Shown here: positions 35,362-45,360 of the stretch, one piece after another
How positions within the stretch are numbered: the first letter of the stretch is position 1
How the letters are laid out: each line of letters opens with the position of its first letter
DNA from: Mytilus californianus
Taxonomy: Eukaryota; Mollusca; Bivalvia; Mytilida; Mytilidae
Length of the DNA stretch: 64,000 nucleotides
Assembly: GCF_021869535.1 (NCBI RefSeq)
Contig: NW_026262668.1
Location: forward strand, 13,376,348-13,440,347
Direction of reading: 5' to 3'
Made by a program: the position numbers and the translations under genes
The notes under the pieces: model-generated
What the model was told of the DNA's origin: nothing
Database searches by the model: none
What the model saw: only the letters and a program-made list of their open reading frames with translations

Positions 35362-35470
35362 GTTATATAGATACAATGGATAAGCGTGGATTCTTGAAAA
35401 AGAAACCATGAGCCCGGAGGGCGAATGGTTTGTTTTTCATGAATCTACGCTTATCCATTGTATCTATAAC
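35362..35470. repeat. Foldback element, about 38-bp arms
   Basis: GATACAATGGATAAGCGT(G/A)GATTC is present inverted on both sides (35362-35401 and 35433-35470) with few mismatches. The loop has the GC-rich core GAGCCCGGAGGGCGA. Confidence 0.85.
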
Positions 35471-35711
35471 TTAAACTTTTGTGTTAATTTCTTTTCAAAA
35501 TTAAAGCCTTTTCCTAATTAGAAGGTATTGTAAGTGAGTTTAAATAACCATGTTATCGTGTCCAACGATGCATTGATAAATCTCAGATCACAATTAATTG
35601 GTTAACAAAATACAAATATAACACTTATACCTTTAAAGATCTTTATATTACCAGGCATATGAATATTAGCTGTTTAAACAAAATAAGACATATTCGAAAT
35701 TATTGCTAATA

Positions 35712-35768
35712 AAATCGAAAATGGAAATGGGGAATGTGTCAAAGAGACAACAACCCGACCAGAAAGCA
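35712..35768 (-). repeat. SINE-like tail, reversed
   Basis: ATGGAAATGGGGAATGTGTC then AAAGAGACAACAACCCGACC is the reverse complement of the tail at 18790-18830. Confidence 0.6.
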
Positions 35769-36079
35769 TATATAAAGTATATATAACAAGTATGTTATCG
35801 AAAATTTTCTAGTACTCTAGGCACATCACGATTTTCTCGCATAGAAATTTGTGAACAAACCTTTGTAAAATTATGTAGTAAAACAGATGAAATCATACTA
35901 TATTTATAAAACAAAAATTGACAAATAGAATGTAATCATTTTTGTTTCAAACATGTGAAATAGCCAATAATAATTAAAAAAAACCCGGTAAAACTCGCTA
36001 TTAATACAAAAATATCCACTATTACATGCAAAATTAGAAAAAAAAACAGGATCATTTAAGAATTGGAACAACAGAGAGA

Positions 36080-36175
36080 ATACAGGGATTCGAACCTAAA
36101 CCGACAAATCCCTATCTTTAACTCATTGATTTTAACCATGCTAACCTCGCGGCTACCAACTCATACCATACGACT
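36080..36175 (-). repeat. tRNA-like SINE head, minus strand
   Basis: The minus strand has TGGTAGCCGCGAGG (A-box-like, 36145-36158) and AGGTTCGAATCCC (B-box, 36084-36096). The spacing is longer than in a true tRNA. Confidence 0.5.
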
Positions 36176-36271
36176 ACCTATTGTTTCTATATAAAGGTAC
36201 AAGCCCTGTGTGTCCGATGAACCGATGTATATCAGATGTTCATTTAAATATATAAAATAGACATCTATAGT

Positions 36272-36356
36272 GTAACCCATTGGTAGCCGAGAGGTTTCGT
36301 CAATGTGTTGATGTCAGTCACACATAACAGATTTCAAGGAAAGGTTCGATTCCCAG
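36272..36356 (+). repeat. tRNA-like SINE head, plus strand
   Basis: TGGTAGCCGAGAGG (36280-36293) and GGTTCGATTCC (36342-36352) form A- and B-box-like sites. It is similar to the minus-strand copy about 100 bases to the left, so the two face away from each other. Confidence 0.5.
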
Positions 36357-36359
36357 TGA

Positions 36360-37548
36360 AGGCATATACAAATTACAAAAAATAAAGGTAAGTTTTTAAA
36401 TTAGCACATACTTACAACTTCTCGTCCAATCAAATTGCTTATATTTGCCTTCTAATTTTCATAGTACATACTTTTCCTGTGTACTAAGTAACTACGCATG
36501 AATGACCACAAGGGTAAGATTTCATTGTATCGTAATCAAGATATTTAAAACAAAAATTGCCACTGGCTATTTTAAAATAAAATGCTGTGTTCCAAATTAA
36601 ATTAAATAGTTTGTAATTAGTTTTCACGTTGATTTTTAAATATCCTGCTATTAAAATCTTTGGATCTAAAAAATGTTTTTGACAATTGCAAATTTTATCA
36701 TTTAAATAAAGGGTAATACATATGGTTCTTTATACCTTGATTAGAGTACAATGATATCTTAAAATTATGATAATGTATCATCCATGCAATTACTTTGTAC
36801 ACAGAAAAGTGTGTACTTTGAAACCTTGTGAAGGAAAATTAAAGCAACTTGGTGATAATTTTTTAAACTTTCTTAAGGAAGGTGATCTATTTCGTCATGA
36901 ATTGTTTGATTTATTGATTATTGGTTGCTTAATGTCCAGTGGCAAATATTTCATGCATGTTTAGGACGATGTCATGAATTGAAAAACTGTGACTGTCTGA
37001 AGATAATGTGCCACCTATATATATATATATAAACATATTCTGATAAATTTAGTTTTTACTTTGAAATGATAAAAAAAAACAACACAAAACACAAAACCTA
37101 TAATCTCTGATCTATTGGTAGTTGGTTTTTAATGCCTATCTGCTAGACTATATCTATGGGGACAAACTATCTATATGTTTCAAATTTATTATAGCTTTAG
37201 TTTTACTGTGAAATTAAAAAAAGTTTTCAAAACATGTAAAGCTTCCACTGCAATTTAATTATTGCCTGCTTTTGGTCAATTTATTTTGTCATCTTACCAT
37301 GTAAGAAGAACATGTATAGTAAAACACCGCTTTATATCAGTATACATACTTACACCAGCAGCTACCATCTTTTCATTCTGGAGTCAAGGGCCTTTTGAAA
37401 TTTTACAATGATATTAGTGAGTAGATTTACAAAACTTCGTTTATGAGCTCCGTTTTACAAACACCTGTGATACAAGTAGTCAGCCAAAATAAACTATCAA
37501 TAGATCAATTAAAAGATTACTCGAGTTGTAAATATGTGCTAAATTGGA
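36360..37548. other. Intergenic stretch: no gene seen
   Basis: AT-rich with a short TA microsatellite at about 37016-37031. No supportable gene. Confidence 0.5.
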
Positions 37549-37638
37549 TAGTCTATGAAAAGGTATATACTATGAAATTAAGAGCTCGGGGCAAGCCCCT
37601 CGCTCTAAATTTCATAGTATATACCTTTCCATAGACTA
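37549..37638. repeat. Near-perfect 90-bp foldback with GC-rich centre
   Basis: TAGTCTATGAAAAGGTATAT and TACTATGAAATT pair with the inverted right arm ending ATAGACTA. The centre GAGCTCGGGGCAAGCCCCTC is itself palindromic. There is one unpaired base in the outer arm and small mismatches near the centre. Confidence 0.9.
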
Positions 37639-38990
37639 ACCTAGACTTAATTCCATTAGTGAACAGAAATCAGTAAATTAGCCAATTCAAACTTAATGAA
37701 ATTAGGCACACAATGGAAACAATTGAATATAATTTGGTGAGTCAATTTCAGCGGCAGATTTAGGAAGCGTTGATTCTAGAAAAAGAATCCACGGTAAATG
37801 AATAGGCTGACGTCACCACAATGGTTTAAGCCAAGTTATTTTACCCAATGCAGTGTTGCAGTTATGTTGGTTACTTATAGGGGCAGTGTTTAACTAAATG
37901 AGCTCAGTTTTTTTTTCTTTATTATTTTTCTTTTTCAGTGGCAAATAGTTTACAAGCAAAGATCTTCTATATGATCATAAACAGAACCACAAAATTATCA
38001 TTTTGCTTACAACATTTGATCCCAGGAAGCGTAGATTTATGTTGGTTTGCAGATATAACACAACACGGAAAGAAGCCCGAGTCAAAGGATGGTTCCCTCT
38101 ATGTGTCTTTTGGCTGTTCTTTGATTGAAGTATACCCCACATCTCTTTATATTTAGGCAATTCACATTTAAGTGTTATTCTTTTGTTCTAAATAATAGCA
38201 GAAATGCTAGTTTCATGTCCTACACAACAATTTAATGTTTTAAGTTAGAACTGTTTCTACAAATAACCAATCACATAGAGATTTAGTTTCATCAGAAATG
38301 GCACCACTTTCCAACAGTTGTGACTACCTACAGGAAAAGTGATTAGCTGCCATTAGGGGGTTGGGACATAATATTTTCTTGGACAACCCTAAGTCTTTTT
38401 ACACTGAAAACAGTGGTATGAAATATATATCTCTGTGCAATTCATACTTCATCTGTTCCATAACATTTCTTGTCACAGCAATTTTTTTGGTGTATGATCA
38501 AGGGGAGTATTTAAATTAAATACATTATTAATTGTTATATATGTTTGCTGTTAGTTTCGTATTGTTCTAGTTATAACTCCTGCACCTCGCTTTCGTTTGT
38601 TTAACTTAGTAACCAATCAGATCTCTCGATATTTGAATCTGTTGTGTCTGGAATTTATTGTTGACCAATCAAAACTAGCTATTCATTATAAAATATAATT
38701 TCATTGATACATGTTGATATATTCTGATTATTTCAATTTTTTGTACACATGTACTATAATATTAATATAATTATCTAAGTGTGTTTTATTTTTGGAGAAC
38801 CACAGTTTGGCTTATCTTTTATTCAATTCTATATCATCACTAGTCATGATTATTATTGCTTTGTATGAATTTGAATTTTGCATTAAAAATAAACTGTGGT
38901 TAGTTTTCCCAAACCTGACTTTGTTTTTATACATCATAATGTTAACTTTCTACACTGCTTTATATTCCACTCGGCCACTGTATCCTACAG

Positions 38991-39083
38991 GGAGGCAGAG
39001 AAGAAGCAGTGTTGTGTCCATGTGCCAATTGTGGAGGGTATTACAGGGTGGGTTTACGGGATCCTCATATAATAAGAGATTAA
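38991..39083 (+). pseudogene. Exon-like fragment, copy 1 (CPCANCGG motif)
   Basis: After a TCCTACAG acceptor-like sequence, one frame reads GGREEAVLCPCANCGGYYRV then GLRDPHIIRD and TAA. The Cys pattern resembles the N-terminal Cys motif of En/Spm (TNP2-type) transposases; this is inference from pattern only. Confidence 0.4.
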
Positions 39084-39769
39084 TGGGAGTATTTAAATTA
39101 AATACATTATTAATTGTTATATATGTTTGCTGTTAGTTTCGTATTGTTCTAGTTATAACTCCTGCACCTCGCTTTCGTTTGTTTAACTTAGTAACCAATC
39201 AGATCTCTCGATATTTGAATCTGTTGTGTCTGGAATTTGTTGTTGACCAATAAAAACTAGCTATTCATATTTCCGTGCTTTTTTCTAGACCAATCATATT
39301 AAAATCATCCAAAGCTCAGCTTGCATCCCAGCATCTTTTGGGCATTCAAAAATTTGGCTTGCAGCAGTAAACATCGTTTTTGCATTTCATAATATTGGCA
39401 TCTCCTTTCCCACCATCCACACCCTTGGCGTTTTAGGTTTTTTATTTTTGCATGTTAATAAAGGGTTACTTTAATTATTTGTATAATGTACATTTCATTG
39501 TTATGTATACTGTTATGTTGTGAATTAATGATGTAGTTTAATAGTAATGTTCCACAGTATTTAGAATTTTCTGTGGAGAACCACAGTTTGGCTCATCTTT
39601 TATTCAATTCTAGATCATCACTAGTCATGATTATTATTGCCTTGTATGAATTTGAATTTTGCATTAAAAATAAACTGTGGTTAGTTTTCCCAAACCTGAC
39701 TGTTTTTATACATCATAATGTTAACTTTCTACACTGCTTTATATTCCACTCGGCCACTGTATCCTACAG

Positions 39770-39862
39770 GGAGGCAGAGAAGAAGCAGTGTTGTGTCCAT
39801 GTGCCAATTGTGGAGGGTATTACAGGGTGGGTTTACGGGATCCTCATATAATAAGAGATTAA
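39770..39862 (+). pseudogene. Exon-like fragment, copy 2 (CPCANCGG motif)
   Basis: It has the same 30 codons and stop as the copy at 38991, and the same acceptor-like sequence. It adds no independent evidence because it lies in the duplicated block. Confidence 0.4.
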
Positions 39863-40069
39863 TTGGGATTTCAATACTAACTATACATTACTGTGTGTTT
39901 GTTTATTCCACATTGGCTAGAGGTATAGGGGGAGGGTTAAGATCTAACAAAACATGCCACATTTTTGTGCCTGTACCAAGTCAGGAACCTCAGGCCTTTG
40001 TTAGTCTTGTATGATTTTTTAAAATTTTGGTTCATTTATATGTTTCAGAGTTAAGTGTGAGGTCCATTT

Positions 40070-40140
40070 TCTGTTCTTTGGTCAGGTTGTTGTCTCTTTG
40101 ACACATTCCCGGTTTCCATTCTCAATTTTGTTCTATTACT
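40070..40140 (+). repeat. SINE-like tail abutting the next element
   Basis: TTTGGTCAGGTTGTTGTCTC then TTTGACACATTCCCGGTTTC, the same family as at 18.8 kb. It ends a few bases before the hairpin-headed element at about 40156. Confidence 0.6.
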
Positions 40141-40155
40141 ATAATTCCAAAAAAA

Positions 40156-40680
40156 TAAATGGGGAATGTGTCCATAGGACACAGATGATGCCCCCGCTTG
40201 CATATAACGTTATAAAGGGACATAACTCAAAAAGGGTAAAAGTGACGCTACCCAAATTCATAATTGATCTGTGTTTTGTGGTTTCATAACATTTGGTTCA
40301 GGCAAACTAAAGTTAGAGAACAGAAATGAAAAATTCAGCAATTTTTCCATTTGTAAAGGGGCATAACTCTAAAACAGTAAAAGTGACGCCACCAAAATTC
40401 AAACTTGATCTGTGTTTTGTGGTAATAAGCATTGTGTATAAGTTTCATAACCTTTGGTTGAGGCAAACTAAAGTTAGAGAACGGAAATGAAAGGGGAATA
40501 ACTCTAGAACGGTAAAAGTGACGCCACCAAAATTCAAACTTGATCTGTGTTTTGTTGTAAGAAGAATTGAGCTCAAGTTTCATAACATTTGGTTGAGGCA
40601 AACTAAAGTTAGAGAACGGAAACCAATTTTGGGATGTACGGACTGACAAGGGTAAAACTTAACCGCGGAGGCATAAAAAT
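40156..40680 (+). mobile_element. Hairpin-headed tandem-core element
   Basis: The head has GTGTCCATAGGACAC and GATGATGCCCCCGC. Three core units share GTAAAAGTGACGC(T/C)ACC at about 40236, 40378 and 40512. The end is CCGCGGAGGCATAAAAAT, whose GCGGnGGCAT is complementary to the head. It is closely related to the element at 61.65-62.64 kb. Confidence 0.65.
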
Positions 40681-40914
40681 GGCAAGGAAATGGCTAAAAG
40701 GTTAAAAATCTAAATTTCAGGGGCAATAACTGTAGTTTGACCCCTATGTTCTATTTTTAGACAGGGTGGACATGTTGGTTGGTCAACCTGGACAAAAATC
40801 ACAAATGTTATAGTTGACATCCTATAAATGAACCAGACTAACTTTGGTTTCAACTCAAAATGGATGCCAGAAGGGATATAAATACCAGTGGAAACAAAAA
40901 ATCCTTAAACATAA

Positions 40915-43900
40915 TTTCAGTAGGGCTTTATTTTACAAATATCTGAGAAACAATATATACATTTGTACAACTATACAGTAAATGTACAAGTATTATACAG
41001 CATAAACAAATAAACAATTAACAAAGATTTTACATAAACATGATCAGTGAGAGATAAACTCCTCAGTGCGATAAACATGATCAATGATTTCTTCATGGAA
41101 AAAAGATTACATGACTATTTATACATGTAAATGTCAGTAGATTTAAATGTGTTGAATAGTGCATGTGGAGCTTTGTAACAGATATAAAATCAGAACTGAC
41201 CCTTTTTCAGGAAAATTAGTAATTTTTTTGTAAGCCTGGTGGAAAAAAGGACAGTTTTCTACACTAAGTACTAACAAAAAACCTTTGGAACAGTCAGCAA
41301 GCAAAAATGAAAGTTGTTTTTTGTTTATTAAACATAAGTTTTAATCAGAACAACGGATCTATGAAATCTACAATTGGTCTTGGTGTTTGTTTATTAACAC
41401 ACCCTACATTCGTTTTCTGGGCATAAAACTCAACAGGAAAGTAAATGTTTGTTGACCATCAGATTTAATGACTTGAATAGTTTGGGACTTATTGGAATAA
41501 ATGTAGTATTGTCAGGATACCCATTTTTGATGGCTGTGATGGTCATTTTATATTTTGGCTCTCAGCAGACTGCAACAAAAAGAAATATTTTTTTCTTATT
41601 GTATAAACTATAAAGTATGTCTTTTTATTCCAACTGAAAAAGGAACTTTAACCATTTCTGTTGGAAGTCCAAATCTCAACAAGTTAAGTTTCCTAGATCT
41701 TTTCCTCTCTAATCTAATGCCCCAAGAAGTCTATTCTCCAACTGAATATCATACATCAACTATTATAAGACACTAGACAAGTGTGTATTCCATTTTTTTT
41801 CTAAAATTTCTGTAACCAAACAAGATATTTAAGCAATCAAACTAAATTCAATGATCCAACACATATCACAAACAAAACTTTCAAATTTCATCATAAAACT
41901 TTTCAAGATTTACTTCTTGCAATTGTTTTATTATAACTGTTCATCATTAAACAAATACACTACATCTATTGAAAGACTTTAACAAGGCAACAAAAAATTC
42001 CAAAAAGTATTTTACACTGATTTTAGAATTTGATAAACTTGTTGCAGTTGTATTGGGATACATAAATCAAATATAAAAGTGCTTGAAAGTTAGAACTTAA
42101 ATCGGTTTGAATTATACGCATGTATAAAGAATCCTTGTCGTTATAAATATGAGTGCAAGCACTATTTACAGAATTAAACAAAGTGTTGCTAAGATAAAAG
42201 ACAACATTATTTTTGTGTTGATCTACACCCTAAATGACTGTACTTACAAGTTTGACAGTTACCAAAAAGATTATTTATATGCTGAAAAATGGCATCAAGT
42301 GCTTGGGGTTGTTCCATAAAAACATACAAGGAACCCAGGAAAGGCACTTCAAAATCTCCACTGAGTGGATGTTAAGAACAGTCAGAACAGGTGGTTATCT
42401 GTTTTTGAAAATGCCTTCAATTGGTATCATGAATGTTTTAAAGGAACAGTCCATAATAGATCGATCACAACTTATAAAACCGACTGATCACATATTATTG
42501 ATCTACAAAGCTAAATTGTCAACAACAAAAAAAGAGCAATATTATCCAAAACTTTAAAAAAATAAGTCTGATGGACACAAGTTGTATGAAAATACAATAT
42601 AATAGCACTTATGTTAACGTATTATGGCCAGATTTGTCCTTGTATTTAAATTATTTCTATATCTATGAACAGGACACAATAGCTATATCTATCAATAGGA
42701 CACATTAATAATATATCTAACACCGGTTGTTACAAAGTGAAATATTACAATCAATGTATGAACGTAACAGGTACACATATGTGTGATTCCAGATATAAGT
42801 AATTTGCAGGAAACTAGTGCATGTGAAACTGCATTTATCAGGCTTTAACATATATCATTTTCCAGGAATTCTTGGGTAGAGTTGCAATATAAAACGTATT
42901 TTTTTTACTAATTTGAAAGATATTTAATTCATTATAGCTGGTAGATAAGTATAAAAGTTGCATACATTTCCCCAACATTGCATATTTCATAAAAAATTTG
43001 TGAAATGGCCAAATTACGTATCTAAAAATTATTACTGTTGTTATTGTTTTTTTGTTTTTTTTAAAATGCATTCATCAGTTTTTTTTTTCATACAGATAAT
43101 CCTAGTGCTAATTTTCACTGTCAAAATGTGATATTATTTTGCATAAGGTTGTGAAAATGCTAGTTTACAGTGATCTAACCAACCTTTTTTTACAAGTACA
43201 TACATGTATGTTATCGTAACTTATTGTTTAAGTGGTGATTTAAGTCAGTCTATTCTGTGACTTTTACAAAAAAGATAGCAAAGACAAAATAATTTCAAGT
43301 CATGAGAATCTCAACGTATCTTATAAAAAGAGCCAGACTGTCCCTAATTTAAGCTTGATGAATAAACATGATAAAAATAATTATTTAGCAATTTCTATAC
43401 CCTATTAATTTTAACTTCTGTATCCTAAAAGAAATACCTTTTTTTTGCCTATAAATGATAACTTTACAAAGATTCTATTGCATTTTTAATATGCGTAGAA
43501 ATTCAGAATTAAACACATCCGTTTGCCACAACTTGACTGGCCCTTTGACACATAACTTAGCTTGGGATTTTTTTGTCCTCTTAAGTGAGATAACAGATAC
43601 AAAATTTAACAATGAAACTTACAAAAAAGCAACAAATCAAGTTCTGTATACACATGTATTTTTGTACATTTCATCACAATAATCTAACAGCTAATTCAAT
43701 GCAGTAAGACAACTAGTTTGTAACAAAAACACAACCCCAAAAAGCACATGTGCCTTTGTATGTATATAATTTGGAAAAAAAATCCCTGATGTATAATTAC
43801 TTATCTAGTTAAATTTTACACCAGCTTCCTCAAGTTTTTAACAAATGACCTCTCTTTTTTTTTTCTTTTTCATAAATGGCATTGAAATAATGAAATGTTA

Positions 43901-44799
43901 TTATTATAAGCATGATCGAATTATTGAAAATGTAGTGTGACATAAGCATTTAAAAACAACATTGCATCCTGATTAACAACAACCTGCCTAAGGAAAATTG
44001 TGCATCTTTGATCTTTAAAATGGAAATCTTTATTATTCCTCAGGTACACAACTACTTTTGCCAGGGTACGTTTGAATGCAAGATATGTATACTGAAATCT
44101 ACCTTATCCTTGAAGTACTGTTTAACATCTTCAAATTACTTGAACTTTTTTTGTACAATGATTATAATTTTAAACTTCTAGATTTGTGCTGCAATTTGTT
44201 AATCTAGCAGTGAGATTTCAAATACCTTAACAGTACTTCCAATTTTAGTTCTGTAAAATTATGGTACTAAAAAGTAAAATAATTTACTAAAACAGTACTG
44301 CATTCAACAGGTATATTCTCAGTACCTCAAAGATACAGTACTAAAGTACCACAATAACAAAAGTAGCTGACAGACAACTCCTCATCAAAATCAAATTCAA
44401 ATGTTCCAATGCCATTGTAAACTGGAATCCAAATACAAAGATCTAACACATGTTAAGATGTATTACGAAAGAAATATATCTGTTTTCTTTGTACAGTAGT
44501 AAAATGGTTCTATAATTCCTCAAATCACTAATCACTTTTCACATTCATTCTGCAACCTTAAAAATCTCACAACTGAAACTGGCAGAACTTCACAAACAAA
44601 AATTTGGCAATGTTTAATAACCAATTAGATTACTTGTCATTTATAAGTACATTGTTTATATGCAACATAAAGTTGTAAGTGAAGACTGCCAATTTGTTCA
44701 GGTCTCCTCATCACAGCACTATAACATGAGCACTCTTATTCTTACAGAACACGAGGTCCTGACAGCACTACTCTCAAGCTACTATTCCTTCGCACAAAT
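40915..44799 (-). other. Possible long 3' UTR of KANSL1
   Basis: This stretch lies downstream of the KANSL1 stop on the minus strand. It holds no clear dispersed repeats, in contrast to its surroundings. An AATAAA signal on the minus strand sits at 40927-40932, at the edge of the repeat-rich DNA. A 3.9 kb 3' UTR is therefore plausible, but earlier signals could be used. No coding sequence was recognised; short open frames here lack any family pattern. Confidence 0.35.
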
Positions 44800-45360
44800 T
44801 CACCTCTTAGATACTTTTGTCCCATTCGTGTCTGCAGCTGACCATTCAGGATCATTGGGATCTTCACTAGCAGTAGATCCTGAGCTTGAGCTTGGTAAAG
44901 GAGAGCAAGTGATAGCTTCTCCTTCAGCTGCCTCTTCTTCAGGTTTGCCACCAAATGATTCAGAGAGAGAAACCCGTGAAGAACTTCTACGCCTCCGAGA
45001 CTCGACAACAGGCGGTTGGTCTGTTAACATTTTGGTATATTCTTCTTCAGATAATGGAAACGTTCTTTCCATCCAAGGTTCTACAAAACATATGTCCATT
45101 GGAATAACAAATTCCCCATCATCAAATGACACACTATTACTTATACGGCGAATAGTAGCAGAACCACTTCGTCTACGGAATGTCTCATCTTTCCCATATA
45201 TATCAGAACTATCTTGTGACACTTCTGTAGTTCCACTGTCTGTTCTAGAACTTCTACTTCTTCTACTTGGATATTGAACAAAGTTTGATAATCTTTTCCT
45301 CTCCGAAACTTCACAGGTATGATGTCGGGAAAGAAAAGATTCATCTGATGTATCTTCACT
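44800..45360 (-). CDS. KANSL1: KANSL1 terminal exon (186 codons plus stop)
   Basis: Acceptor TTTTTCAG|A. It encodes [14 protein letters not shown], a Ser/Arg-rich stretch, [20 protein letters not shown], and a tail [17 protein letters not shown] ending GTKVSKR with TGA at 44800-44802. Long plus-strand open frames opposite it are antisense shadows. Confidence 0.9.
   Translation of the reverse strand, partial: SEDTSDESFLSRHHTCEVSERKRLSNFVQYPSRRSRSSRTDSGTTEVSQDSSDIYGKDETFRRRSGSATIRRISNSVSFDDGEFVIPMDICFVEPWMERTFPLSEEEYTKMLTDQPPVVESRRRRSSSRVSLSESFGGKPEEEAAEGEAITCSPLPSSSSGSTASEDPNDPEWSAADTNGTKVSKR

Larger units (their letters stand above)
38510..39862. repeat. Tandem segmental duplication
   Basis: Block A (38510-38685) recurs at 39083-39260 and block B (38790-39083) recurs at 39570-39862, both almost identical. 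Between them the second unit carries extra sequence (39262-39560) absent from the first, so the copies differ by a deletion or insertion. Confidence 0.85.

Noticed and set aside
36080..36356. Functional tRNA genes
   Set aside because: A and B boxes are present, but the spacing and the lack of a foldable acceptor stem by eye fit SINE heads better.
38792..40014. Duplicated frames beginning MENHSLA
   Set aside because: Both arise from the segmental duplication, the start codon is chance, and the hydrophobic translation shows no constraint.
42234..42557. 107-codon open frame on the plus strand
   Set aside because: No family pattern, low-complexity AT-rich composition, and it lies in the probable KANSL1 3' UTR on the other strand.
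44660..45277. 205-codon open frame on the plus strand
   Set aside because: It is exactly opposite the KANSL1 terminal exon; the minus strand has the family motifs and splice sites, and the plus frame matches nothing recognisable.
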